NCBI RefSeq assembly: GCF_013374115.1
Contig: NZ_AP022673.1
Coordinates: forward strand, 958,501 to 1,022,500
Origin: Sphingomonas sp. HMP9
GTDB taxonomy: Bacteria > Pseudomonadota > Alphaproteobacteria > Sphingomonadales > Sphingomonadaceae
DNA length: 64,000 nucleotides
Direction: 5' to 3'
Each line of letters opens with the position of its first letter. Position 1 is the stretch's first letter. Shown piece by piece: positions 1-9,019 of this stretch. A program made the translations under genes and the position numbers. The notes under the pieces were generated by a model. That model saw only the letters and a program-made list of their open reading frames with translations. It was not told the DNA's origin and ran no database searches.

Positions 1-1871
1 ATGCCTCGCCGCAGTCGCTGGTCATCGGTGCACTCACCAGCAGTGGCATCACCGGGATCGTCGCGATCGTCAGCAGCAATCGCTGGCTGATCGCCTGCGC
101 GGTGGCGATCGCCCTCGTTGCGGGGATCCGAGTGATCGACGTGATCAGGCGACGTCGGCAGCCACGCCGAGCGAAACCGTCGAAAAACAGCTGGGCGGGA
201 CGGCAGGAGTTTCTCTATCGCTCGGGCGCGCTGGGGTATTCGGCGCTGCTCGGCACGTTCGGGTTGCTGACGCTGATCCATAGCGACGATGGCGTCCTGC
301 AGTTGCTCGCAGTGACGACGACGATCGGCTACGCGGCGGGGATTGCCGGCCGCAACGCCGGTCGACCGTGGATCGCGCTGTCGCAACTGTGCTTTGCCTC
401 GTTACCGCTGACGGTGGGACTGATGATATCGCTGCAGCCGCTCAAGATGGCGCTGGCGGCGGTGATCGTCCTGTTCGTGGTCGCGATGATGGACATCACC
501 TTGCAGACCTATGGCGTCATCCTGAAGGCGACCCTGGTGTCGCGCGAGAAGGCGGCGCTCGCCGAGCATCATGCCGCCATCGCGCGTCGTGACGACCTGA
601 CGGGCGTGGCCAACCGGACCGCGTTCCGGGAATGGTTCGAGGCGCGGTTGCAGGCCCTGGGCGACGGCGACGGGCGTCTGGCGATCTACTGGATCGACCT
701 GGACCGGTTCAAGGAGATCAACGATTCGTTCGGGCATCTGGCCGGCAATGCGCTGCTGGCGGGGGTAGCGCAGCGGCTCGATGCGGCGTTCGGTGCGACC
801 GGGATCGTCGCGCGGCTCGGCGGCGACGAGTTTGCGGTGATCCGCGACGTCGACCAGCAGATCGACGCCGTCGCGACGGGCGAGCAGATCATCGGGCTGG
901 TCGAACAACCGGTCCATCACGACGGACGCGCGCTGTGTGTCGGTGCGTCGCTCGGCATCGCGATCGCACCGACCGACGGCATCGACGCGGACACGTTGTT
1001 GAAGAACGCGGATCTCGCTTTGTACCGGGCGAAAGACAGCGGCCGTGGCCAGATGCGCTTCTACGAGCCGCTGATGGACGAGAAGATCGAGCGCACTCGC
1101 GATCTCGGCGCGGAAATGCAGGGCGCGCTCGAACGCGGCGAGTTCCACCTGATGTTCCAGCCGATCTTCGACCTGACGGGCGAACGCATCCTGTCGTGCG
1201 AGACGCTGCTGCGCTGGACCAACCGCCGCTTCGGCGTGATCTCGCCGGCGGAGTTCATCCCGATCGCCGAGGACAATAGCCTGATCGTGGTGATCGGCGG
1301 CTGGGTGATCCGCGAAGCGTGCCGGATCGCCAGCGGCTGGCCCGCGGACGTGACCATCGCGGTCAACCTGTCACCGATCCAGCTGCGATCGGCAAACCTG
1401 CCGACCGTCATCATGAGCGCGCTGGCCACCAGCGGCCTTGCGGCGGACCGGCTCGAGCTTGAGGTGACGGAGTCCGTTCTGCTCGAAGACATCGATGCGT
1501 CGCTGGCGGCGCTGGACGCGATCAACCGGCTCGACGTCCGGACCACGCTCGACGATTTCGGGACGGGATATTCGTCGCTCAGCTATCTGACCAAATTCCC
1601 GTTCCAGACACTGAAGATCGATCGATCGTTCATCGCGGACCTGGAGCAAAGCCCGGCATCGGTCGCGATCGTCCAGACCGTGATCGAGCTGGCAGCCAAG
1701 CTGGGAATGCAGACGGTGGCCGAAGGGGTCGAGACGCACGCGCAGCTCGACCAGCTGCGGCGTACCCGCTGCGACGCGGTACAGGGTTTCCTACTGGCAC
1801 ACCCGATGCCGGCAAACATGATCGCGAGCATGCTTGCCGGCGCAGGCTTCAAGGCACAGGGACAGTCCTGA
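1..1871 (+). CDS. Membrane-bound GGDEF/EAL c-di-GMP protein (5' end outside window)
   Basis: The reading frame is open from the left edge (codons start at base 3), so the gene is cut at its 5' end; the GTG at 102 is only an internal candidate start. Several hydrophobic segments (about bases 200-540) precede a GGDEF domain with an intact GGDEF motif at 819-833, then an EAL domain. The EAL signature reads E-T-L (1200-1208) in the context CETLLRW, but the DDFGTGYSSL block (about 1551), KIDRSF and EGVET are present, so phosphodiesterase activity remains plausible. No RxxD product-inhibition site lies just before GGDEF. Expected role: making and/or degrading cyclic di-GMP at the inner membrane. 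It ends 8 bases before the end of the convergent rpfF-like gene. Which activity dominates cannot be read from sequence. Confidence 0.9.
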   Translation, partial: ASPQSLVIGALTSSGITGIVAIVSSNRWLIACAVAIALVAGIRVIDVIRRRRQPRRAKPSKNSWAGRQEFLYRSGALGYSALLGTFGLLTLIHSDDGVLQLLAVTTTIGYAAGIAGRNAGRPWIALSQLCFASLPLTVGLMISLQPLKMALAAVIVLFVVAMMDITLQTYGVILKATLVSREKAALAEHHAAIARRDDLTGVANRTAFREWFEARLQALGDGDGRLAIYWIDLDRFKEINDSFGHLAGNALLAGVAQRLDAAFGATGIVARLGGDEFAVIRDVDQQIDAVATGEQIIGLVEQPVHHDGRALCVGASLGIAIAPTDGIDADTLLKNADLALYRAKDSGRGQMRFYEPLMDEKIERTRDLGAEMQGALERGEFHLMFQPIFDLTGERILSCETLLRWTNRRFGVISPAEFIPIAEDNSLIVVIGGWVIREACRIASGWPADVTIAVNLSPIQLRSANLPTVIMSALATSGLAADRLELEVTESVLLEDIDASLAALDAINRLDVRTTLDDFGTGYSSLSYLTKFPFQTLKIDRSFIADLEQSPASVAIVQTVIELAAKLGMQTVAEGVETHAQLDQLRRTRCDAVQGFLLAHPMPANMIASMLAGAGFKAQGQS

Positions 1872-1879
1872 ACATCTGG

Positions 1880-2791
1880 TTATGCGGCCTTGTCGAGCAA
1901 CCGCGTCTGCGCACCGACAAGGCGGCGCATCAGTTTCAGATCGGCCTCGCTAAGCCGCAGCGCGGCGTCCGCCCACAGGTCGACGACGACCTCGAGCTCG
2001 CCGAGCGGCAGCGGATTGACTGACCGCGATGCCGCGTAGATTGCGCAGTGGCCGCTGTGACGGCGGCGGTTCTGGCGAATATAGCGTTCCACTTCGGCGC
2101 GGCCCTCGCCCGGGTCGGCCAAGGCGTGGACGATACCGAGGTCGTACAGCTCTTCGGCCGTGTACGATCGCCCGCTAAGGATCATCTGTTCGGCCCGTGC
2201 CGTTCCCAGGCGCCGGGACAGGAAGCAATGGGCGCCCATCCCCGGGAACAGGCCGAAATTGGTTTCCGGCAGGCCAAAATGCGTGCCCCGCTCGGCGATC
2301 ACGACGTTGAACGACAGCAACGCCTCGAACCCGCCGCCGAGCGCGTCGCCCTCGACCAGGCCGATCGTGATGATCGGCTGGTCGAGGCTCCGCATGTTGC
2401 GGTGCAGGATCTGCACGCATGCGCGGCCATAGCGGACTAGCGCATCGCGGTCCTGGTTGCGGATATGCGCCGCGAACAGATCGAGGTCGCCACCCAGCGA
2501 GAAGACCCCTGGAAAGCGCGATCCCAGCACCAGATACCGGATCGGCATGGCGCCCGAAGATCGCGCGGCGGCAATGTCGGTCTGCCACTGATCGAATTCG
2601 GCGAGCAGCCTCGGATTGAAACTCGGTCGCGTACTCTGCCGCATATAGGTCCACAGCGTCTCCAGCTCCGGATCGAACCGGGTTTCGAGATCGACGAACT
2701 CGAACGGACGCCGCTCGGGAGCGGCCGTCAAACTGTGGATCGAGACCTCATGAGGCTGAGGACCACTGTCGGGATAGGATTTGAGGATCAT
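1880..2791 (-). CDS. rpfF: RpfF-type DSF signal synthase (crotonase family)
   Basis: A 303-residue enoyl-CoA hydratase/crotonase-fold protein whose blocks match RpfF, the synthase of diffusible signal factor (cis-2-unsaturated fatty acids made from acyl-ACP). Seen directly: SLGGDLDLF (about 98-106), GDALGGGFEA with Glu156, GLPETNFGLFPGMGAH with Glu176, and a C-terminal DLWADAALRLSE...LVGAQTR block. The two glutamates sit 20 residues apart, as do the catalytic Glu141/Glu161 of Xanthomonas RpfF. The start at 2791 is chosen because AAAGGACG precedes the ATG; the frame also extends 21 codons upstream without such a site. It lies 43 bases after the PLP-enzyme gene on the same strand, suggesting cotranscription. 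No rpfC- or rpfG-like gene is in view. The fatty acid product is unknown. Confidence 0.85.
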   Translation of the reverse strand: MILKSYPDSGPQPHEVSIHSLTAAPERRPFEFVDLETRFDPELETLWTYMRQSTRPSFNPRLLAEFDQWQTDIAAARSSGAMPIRYLVLGSRFPGVFSLGGDLDLFAAHIRNQDRDALVRYGRACVQILHRNMRSLDQPIITIGLVEGDALGGGFEALLSFNVVIAERGTHFGLPETNFGLFPGMGAHCFLSRRLGTARAEQMILSGRSYTAEELYDLGIVHALADPGEGRAEVERYIRQNRRRHSGHCAIYAASRSVNPLPLGELEVVVDLWADAALRLSEADLKLMRRLVGAQTRLLDKAA

Positions 2792-2834
2792 TACAACGTC
2801 CTTTTCACGCGCAGCGGAGTGCTGCGCGAAAAGG

Positions 2835-4118
2835 TTACGTCGGTTTCGATCCATAAGACGGAGATTCTACGATCGCGCGTACCGCCTTCGCCAACGCGTC
2901 CATGTCGGCCATCGTGTTGAAGAGTGCGGGCGTGACGCGGACGCAGGCCCCGCCGGCGGGCCCCTCGCGGTGGACCGTGAATATCCGGAACCTCTCGAGC
3001 AGGGCAGCCGACACCGCAACGTTCTCCGCCGTGCTCGTCCTGCCGCGGATCCGAAACGACGTGATGCCGCCGTGCAGCGTGGGATCGTCGGGCGTCAGGA
3101 TCTCGATGCCCGGTATCGTCCTGACCTGATCGACCCAACGATTGCGCAGCGCGGCGAGACGACCGGCACGACGCGCGCTGCCGATCCGGGCCTGGAAGGC
3201 GAGCGCCGCGGGCACGGTAAGCGGCGCGGCGAAATCGACCGTGCCGGTATGGATGCGCGCCTGGATCGTGTCGCGGTCGGACGCCGGATTGGCCGGGTCG
3301 CGGTCGATCGCGGACAGCGCGGCGCGCCGAATATGGATCGCGCCGACTCCCAATGGTGCGCCGAGCCATTTGTGGCAGTTGATGCCGACATAGTCACAGT
3401 CCAGATCCGCCAGCGTCATGTCGAGCTGGCACCAGCTGTGCGCGGCATCGACGATCGTCGCGATGCCCCGCGCGCGCGCCATCGCGGCGATCTCGCGGAC
3501 CGGCAGGACGAGGCCGGTGCGGTGGCTGAGATGCGTGAGCAGGATCAACTTGAGGCGCGGGTTCGCCGCCATCGCCGCGGCATAGGCATCGATCAGCGAT
3601 TGGCGCGTCGCGGGCTGTGGCAACGTGATCCGCATCACCGATACGCCGCGCCTTGTCGCAAAGCTGTCCATGCACGCCTGCATGCTGTCGTAATCAAGGT
3701 CGGCATACAGCACGGCATCGCCCGGCGTCAGGCGGTTATAGCCCAGGATCAACGCCTTGAGCGCCTCGGTCGCGTTGCGGGTGAACGCGACCTCGTCGGG
3801 CGGGACCTGCAAGGTTGCCGCCAGCGCGTCGCGTGCGCGCATCCAGTCGGCGATCATCCCGCGGCGCGTATAGTAGCTGGTATCGCGGTTCACGCGCTCG
3901 ACGTTGCGTGCATAGGTATCGAGCACGGGGCGGGCCATCATGCCCCAATTGCCGTTCTCCAACTGGATGACCTCGCGCGTGACGTCGTATTGCGACGCTA
4001 TGCCTTTCCAGAAGGCCGCCTCGTCGACCGCCTCGGGCGGAGAGGCCCCTGCCCGCGCCGCCATCGGCAAGGCAGCGGCACCCGTCAGGAACACGCGGCG
4101 ATCGACGAACTGCGCCAT
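2835..4118 (-). CDS. Tat-exported PLP enzyme, isopenicillin N epimerase-like (class V aminotransferase)
   Basis: 427 residues. The N-terminus has a twin-arginine signal (DRRVFLTGAAALPMA, Arg7-Arg8, then a hydrophobic stretch and ARAGA), so the folded enzyme is probably exported to the periplasm. Fold-type I PLP features are visible: TRNATEAL (about 113-120), VDAAH (Asp224, His227) and NCHKWLGAP with the likely Schiff-base Lys250. Overall it resembles CefD-like and cysteine-desulfurase-like class V aminotransferases. The start codon shares one base with the stop of the upstream TonB-dependent receptor (TGATG), pointing to translational coupling and a joint function, probably acting on an imported amino-acid or peptide-like ligand. 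The reaction (epimerase, lyase or transaminase) cannot be decided from sequence. Confidence 0.85.
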   Translation of the reverse strand: MAQFVDRRVFLTGAAALPMAARAGASPPEAVDEAAFWKGIASQYDVTREVIQLENGNWGMMARPVLDTYARNVERVNRDTSYYTRRGMIADWMRARDALAATLQVPPDEVAFTRNATEALKALILGYNRLTPGDAVLYADLDYDSMQACMDSFATRRGVSVMRITLPQPATRQSLIDAYAAAMAANPRLKLILLTHLSHRTGLVLPVREIAAMARARGIATIVDAAHSWCQLDMTLADLDCDYVGINCHKWLGAPLGVGAIHIRRAALSAIDRDPANPASDRDTIQARIHTGTVDFAAPLTVPAALAFQARIGSARRAGRLAALRNRWVDQVRTIPGIEILTPDDPTLHGGITSFRIRGRTSTAENVAVSAALLERFRIFTVHREGPAGGACVRVTPALFNTMADMDALAKAVRAIVESPSYGSKPT

Positions 4119-6526
4119 CAGAACTTCATCCCGACACGGACGTAATATTGACCGCCATCGGTGTCGTACGGCGCGTTCCGCGAGTAGATCAGCCCGCGAA
4201 CGGCCTGGTTGGTCGCCTCTGCCGGATAGGTGTTGGCGACGTTCTCCGCGCCGACGCGCAAGGTGAAATGCTCGTCGAACCGGTAGCTCGCCGATACGTC
4301 GAACAACGCGATCGAGCCGAACCGCTGGAACAGTTCCCCGGTCGCGTTGCCGGTGACATCGGTCCACGCCCCGTAATAGCGTCCGCGCGCCAGCAACGAC
4401 ACCGCACCGATGTCGTAGCCGAGCGTCGCGGTGCCGTTATGCTGGGGCAGGCGCTCTTCGAAGATGCGGCGTTGGGTGTCGTTCGGGATCGCCGCGCTGA
4501 CACCGCTGCGCACCTTGGTCTGGTTGTAGTTGTAGGCGAGGCTGAGGCTCGCGCGGCCGGGTCCGACGCCGTGCGCATAAGCGAGTACCGCATCGATCCC
4601 GCGCGTGCGCGTGTCGAAGTCGTTGGTGAAGTACGAGACCGCTGTGAAACGCTGCGGGTTGGCGAAACTTGCCGGGACCGCGAACGTCTGCGACTGACTG
4701 AAGCGGTTGTCGACGTCGATCTGATAGACGTCGATCGAGCCGGTCAGCCCAAACCGGCTCTGGAAGGTGAGCCCCGCCGTCGCGGTCTTCGACGTCTCCG
4801 GCGTCAGCGGCTTGGCACCGAGCGCGATCGCGAGCGGATCGCTGGGCGACAGGCGGCCTTGGTTGAAGATCTGGAGCGTCGTGGTGTCGAGCCCTTGCGT
4901 GGTCTGCGACGTGTTCAGCTGTGCCGGGGTCGGCGCGCGAAAACCGGTCGAGTAGGTCCCGCGTGCGGCGATGCCCTTGACCGGTTCGAACCGCGCCGAG
5001 AGCTTGTAGTTGAAGGTATCGCCGAACGCCGAAAAATCTTCGTAACGGCCGGCGGCCCCCACCGTCACCATCTCGATCGGCTGCCATTCGAGATCGAGAT
5101 AGCCGGCATAGCTGGTCTGGTCGAACGTCCCTGCAAGGCTCGGGCTGAAACCAGGAAAGCCGTTCGAATTGGGCGCAAGCCCGCTCGCCGCACCTGCACC
5201 GATGGCATAGGATGCCGGATCGCCTGCCGAGACCTGATAGGTTTCGCGACGCCGTTCCGCGCCGAACGCGACGTTGACGGGATGCGCGGTGCCGACCGGC
5301 AGGCGGTAGACAAAGTCGGCGTTGAGATTGAACTCGCGCTGTTCGAGCCGGCCAAGATAGAAGCTTGTCGGGCTTGCCGTCCCGAGCGAGGCGTTCAGGC
5401 TTTCGGCGAGCGTATAGGCGATGCGGCTACGGCCGACCGCGGCGGAAAGGTCGTAGCTGAAGCGGTCGCTGAGATCGCCGCGAAGCCCGCCATCGGCCTG
5501 ATAGTCGCTGAACGTCGTGCCGAACCGCGGGGTGAACCCGACCGGGTAGATGCTGCGGAACGAGAAACCGGGAAACGCGCTGCTGGTGTTGTAGACGCTG
5601 CCCGTGCCGGCGGGATTGCGCCAGTTGAAGTCGGTGACGCCCTCGCCCTGTTGCGCGGTGCCGAACAGGTAGAGCGTCGCGGCATCGGCAAGTGCGTAAT
5701 GCGCGTCGATCGCACCGCGGATGCGCTCCTCGTCAGGTTGACCCCAGCGTTGCACGGGGTTGGCCACGACCAGGGTCGGGTTGGCCGCCTGGAATGCGAT
5801 GGCGTCGGGCCGCTGGCGGGTCCGCGACGTTGCTTCCGAATGATCGTATTCGCCGGTGACGACGATCGCGCCGCGGTCGCCAAGCGCGATGCCACCCCGC
5901 GCGCCGGTCTGATATTCCTTGCCATCGCCTTTGTAATATTGCGAGACTTGCCCGAACGCTTCCATGCCGGCGGTGTCGTCGAGGATGATGTTGACGACGC
6001 CGGCGATCGCGTCCGAACCATATTGTGCCGACGCGCCATCGCGCAGGACCTCGATCCGCTTGATCGCGAGCGAGGGAATACCGGCCAGATCGGGCGCCTG
6101 CGCACCGCGCGTCCCGAGCAAGGCCGACCGGTGATAGCGCTTGCCATTGACCAGGACGAGCGTCTGGTCGGCGGACAGTCCGCGCAACGTCGCCGGGCGG
6201 ACGAACGCCTGGCCGTCGGCCGCCGGAAGACGCTGGACGTTGAACGACGGCAACAGCTGCGCGAGCGTATCAGATAGGTCGCCCGAGACGCTCGATCGCA
6301 CCGCGTCGCCCGACAGGACATCGACCGGGGCGAGCGTATCGAACTGAGTCCGCGAGCGATCGCGCGTACCGGTAACGACGATCAGGCTGTCCTCCGCAGC
6401 TGTGTCGGTGGCGGCAGCGGCGGGGGACTGCGGTGACCCCTGCGATGTCGTCTGCGGAGACGTCTGCGCAACGGCCGACGAACTGGCGATCAGCGCGATC
6501 AACGCGCTGCCGGTGAGAAACTTCAT
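4118..6526 (-). CDS. TonB-dependent outer-membrane receptor
   Basis: 802 residues. It begins with a Sec signal peptide (MKFLTGSALIALIASSSAVAQ), followed by a low-complexity linker, then a plug domain (FDTLAPVDVLSGDAV, LRGLSADQTLVLVNGKRYH, IKRIEVLRDGASAQYGSDAIAGVVNI) and a long beta-barrel ending in an aromatic residue (VRVGMKF), as expected for an outer-membrane protein. It has no STN domain, so it is a plain transporter rather than a transducer. ATG follows GGGGCATC. The gene is coupled by a one-base overlap to the Tat-exported PLP enzyme downstream and lies 132 bases after the STN-type receptor. The ligand is unknown; the pairing with a periplasmic PLP enzyme argues for an amino-acid-derived or peptide substrate rather than a simple ferric siderophore. 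Confidence 0.92.
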   Translation of the reverse strand: MKFLTGSALIALIASSSAVAQTSPQTTSQGSPQSPAAAATDTAAEDSLIVVTGTRDRSRTQFDTLAPVDVLSGDAVRSSVSGDLSDTLAQLLPSFNVQRLPAADGQAFVRPATLRGLSADQTLVLVNGKRYHRSALLGTRGAQAPDLAGIPSLAIKRIEVLRDGASAQYGSDAIAGVVNIILDDTAGMEAFGQVSQYYKGDGKEYQTGARGGIALGDRGAIVVTGEYDHSEATSRTRQRPDAIAFQAANPTLVVANPVQRWGQPDEERIRGAIDAHYALADAATLYLFGTAQQGEGVTDFNWRNPAGTGSVYNTSSAFPGFSFRSIYPVGFTPRFGTTFSDYQADGGLRGDLSDRFSYDLSAAVGRSRIAYTLAESLNASLGTASPTSFYLGRLEQREFNLNADFVYRLPVGTAHPVNVAFGAERRRETYQVSAGDPASYAIGAGAASGLAPNSNGFPGFSPSLAGTFDQTSYAGYLDLEWQPIEMVTVGAAGRYEDFSAFGDTFNYKLSARFEPVKGIAARGTYSTGFRAPTPAQLNTSQTTQGLDTTTLQIFNQGRLSPSDPLAIALGAKPLTPETSKTATAGLTFQSRFGLTGSIDVYQIDVDNRFSQSQTFAVPASFANPQRFTAVSYFTNDFDTRTRGIDAVLAYAHGVGPGRASLSLAYNYNQTKVRSGVSAAIPNDTQRRIFEERLPQHNGTATLGYDIGAVSLLARGRYYGAWTDVTGNATGELFQRFGSIALFDVSASYRFDEHFTLRVGAENVANTYPAEATNQAVRGLIYSRNAPYDTDGGQYYVRVGMKF

Positions 6527-6658
6527 GATGCCCCTGGGGTTGCCGACTTCGATCCGCCGGTTCGCCAGGACAGCTAGGCGCGGGGTTTTTCGTGTTGATG
6601 ACGGAACGGATGCACTTTGATGACAGCGTCATGGTCGATCAAGGCCGCTTACACACGG

Positions 6659-9019
6659 TCACAGTCCGACGGAAAGCCGCAGGGTCATGGCCCTTGGCCG
6701 GATCGGAACCGTCTGGTTGCTGGTGGCCAGCGTGAACGGGTTGCCGAAGCCGAAGCTGTTGCCGCGGCCGTCGAGCAAATTGGTGATAGTGATCGACCAT
6801 CGCCACGCGCCGCGGTCGATCGTCGCACCGGTATCGATCGTCGCGTAATTCCCCGCGGGTCGATCGAGCAGCGGGTCGAAGCTCAGGCGCGTACGGCCGG
6901 TATAGCGCGCGGCCGCGTAGAGCGTCGCCGGTAAGCCGAACACGACGAGGTTTCGCGTTGCCGCCAGTCGCGCCGATATGTCGGGCACCACGGGCAGCCG
7001 TCGGTCGTCGCGGTCGAGGCTGGTGTTCGACGACGGGGATGTCAGCTGCGCACGTTGCAGGGTCGTGCCGAAATCGATCATGGTCTGCGACAGCGTCAGG
7101 ACTCCACCGAGTTCGATCCCGTAGTTCACCGCGTTACCGGCATCGACGGTACCGAGCAGCCCGTCGGCGCCGACGGTATCGCTGCGCAGATGCTGCCACG
7201 CGGACCCGAACAGCGCGCCGTGCACAGCCAGCCGGTCTCCCGCGACCCGCAGCCGCCAGCCAAGCTCCAGGCTCAGGAGTTCGTCACCGGGTATCCGGGC
7301 ATTGGCCGGGTTCGCGGTACGACTGATCCCGGCGGGGCGTACCGCGCTCGCATAGCGTAGCCAGACGAGACCCAGGTCGTCGCGGTGCCAGCTGAGCGTG
7401 CCACTCGGGGTCACGCCGATCCGATTGGCCTTCACCCGACCGGGCGCCTGTTGTTCGAGATGGCTCGAGGTCGAGAAGGCGCGCAGCCCCAGCTTGAAAT
7501 CGAGCGCGCTGCTCAGACGCTGCGTCCCCTCGCTGAACAGCGCAAGGTCGGTGACGTCCTCCTCGTCGCGCCGCGCGGCGATCGCGTTGCCGAGGACCGA
7601 CGTGAAGCGGCCGTCGAGCAGGCTCGTCGAATGCAGGATGGTCGCGCCGATGATCCACGGATGCCGCGCGGTCGGATCGCTAAGCCGCACCTCTTGCGAC
7701 AGCAGGCGCGCCGAACGATCCTCGGCATAGGCGACGGGCGCGGCGACGCCGAGGGTCAGCGCCAGGATGCTGGCATCGTAGGTACTGCCGAACTCCTGGT
7801 CGACATACGCCGTCGTGGCCTGCGCCTCGAGCTTGCCGATCGGGCCGCGCAGGGTAAGCGCTGCCGATGTGAAGTCGTTGTCCTGCGGTTCGGCGATCCC
7901 GGTGGCGCGCGACAGGCCATTAGTCGCGTACTGGCTGTCACGCGCGTCGATCCGCTGCGCGACGCCGCTCAGGGTCGCGGACCATCCGCTGCCGATCGCC
8001 CATCGCAGCGCCGCACGGCCGCCGGTTCGCCGCGTACGGTTCACGTCGCGTCGATCGCGCCCGGTATCGTCGATCCAGCCGGGCATCGTCTCGACCCAGC
8101 CCGAGGTTCGCAGCACGACCTTGCCGGTGACGATCGGCAGGTTGAGCATTCCCTCGACCGCGCCACCGACGGCGCCGTTGTTGATGCCCGATCCCTCGAC
8201 GGCGACGGTGCCCGCAAGGCGATCGAGGTCCGGCACGGCGGTCACGACACGAACCACCCCGCCGAGCGCACCAGTGCCGTAGAGCGTGCCCTGCGGTCCG
8301 CGCAAAACCTCGATCCGGTCGACATCGACGAGCCTCAGGTCGGGATCGGGCGAGGAATAGCCGATCCGCGCATCGTCGAGATACAGGCTGACGAGCGACT
8401 GGCTCGTGCCGTTGAACGCGCTGTCGGCGACGCCGCGAAGGAAGATCCGGTCGCGGCCCGGGCCGAGGTTCGTGGAGAAGGCACCGTCCGTGGTCGCCAT
8501 CACGTCGGTCAACCCACGCCGCCCGGCCAGTCGACCGAGCGCCTGTCCCCCGGCGATGCTGATCGACGCGGGAAGATCGGACAATCGTTCGTCGCGCTTG
8601 CTGGCGATGACGACGATATCGCCCGTCGCGAGCACTCCGGCGTCCGTGGCCGGCCGTGCGCGCGTGGGGGGCGGTTTTGCCAGCAGGGCTTCGATCCGCC
8701 ACGTGGTCGGATCCACCTGCACCGCGCGCAGCCTGGTTCCAGCCAGTATCCGGCGCAGGGCCTGCTTGACATCGGTCGCGTGGTCGATGCGGCGGACGTT
8801 CAGAACGGGCAAGCCACCGGCCATCCCAATCGATATTCCGGTCTGGCGAGCGAGCGCATCGAGCGCCGAACGCAGCGTACCAGCCGGAATCGTGATCGTA
8901 CGCCGGGTGGCCGATGGTCGTTCAGCGTGCGCCGGCGGCACCAAGATGCACGACGCCGTCAATTCGACGAGTGCGTATCGGCAGGACCGCCCGAAGCTGC
9001 TCGACGAGCCGCGATCCAT
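6659..9019 (-). CDS. TonB-dependent transducer with N-terminal STN domain (FecA-like)
   Basis: About 786 residues from the ATG at 9019 (a TTG two codons upstream is also possible). A signal peptide (LVELTASCILVPPAHA) precedes an STN/secretin-N domain (TITIPAGTLRSALDALARQTGISI through KQALRRILAGTRLRAVQ), then a plug (DIVVIASKRDERLSDLPASIS, VDRIEVLRGPQGTLYGTGALGGVVRVVT) and a beta-barrel. STN-type receptors pass the ligand signal across the periplasm to a FecR-like protein that controls an ECF sigma factor, and both partners are encoded directly upstream. The start overlaps the end of fecR by about 98 bases, so translation is probably coupled. The ligand is not evident; it may be the same as that of the second receptor downstream. 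Confidence 0.9.
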   Translation of the reverse strand: MDRGSSSSFGRSCRYALVELTASCILVPPAHAERPSATRRTITIPAGTLRSALDALARQTGISIGMAGGLPVLNVRRIDHATDVKQALRRILAGTRLRAVQVDPTTWRIEALLAKPPPTRARPATDAGVLATGDIVVIASKRDERLSDLPASISIAGGQALGRLAGRRGLTDVMATTDGAFSTNLGPGRDRIFLRGVADSAFNGTSQSLVSLYLDDARIGYSSPDPDLRLVDVDRIEVLRGPQGTLYGTGALGGVVRVVTAVPDLDRLAGTVAVEGSGINNGAVGGAVEGMLNLPIVTGKVVLRTSGWVETMPGWIDDTGRDRRDVNRTRRTGGRAALRWAIGSGWSATLSGVAQRIDARDSQYATNGLSRATGIAEPQDNDFTSAALTLRGPIGKLEAQATTAYVDQEFGSTYDASILALTLGVAAPVAYAEDRSARLLSQEVRLSDPTARHPWIIGATILHSTSLLDGRFTSVLGNAIAARRDEEDVTDLALFSEGTQRLSSALDFKLGLRAFSTSSHLEQQAPGRVKANRIGVTPSGTLSWHRDDLGLVWLRYASAVRPAGISRTANPANARIPGDELLSLELGWRLRVAGDRLAVHGALFGSAWQHLRSDTVGADGLLGTVDAGNAVNYGIELGGVLTLSQTMIDFGTTLQRAQLTSPSSNTSLDRDDRRLPVVPDISARLAATRNLVVFGLPATLYAAARYTGRTRLSFDPLLDRPAGNYATIDTGATIDRGAWRWSITITNLLDGRGNSFGFGNPFTLATSNQTVPIRPRAMTLRLSVGL

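Noticed and set aside
2781..4145. 454-codon open frame opposite the PLP enzyme
   Set aside because: Shadow frame; no motif, and the minus strand encodes a complete enzyme with Tat signal.
4148..6277. 709-codon open frame opposite the TonB receptor gene
   Set aside because: Arg-rich translation without recognisable motifs; a shadow of the GC-rich coding strand of the receptor, which has full signal, plug and barrel features.
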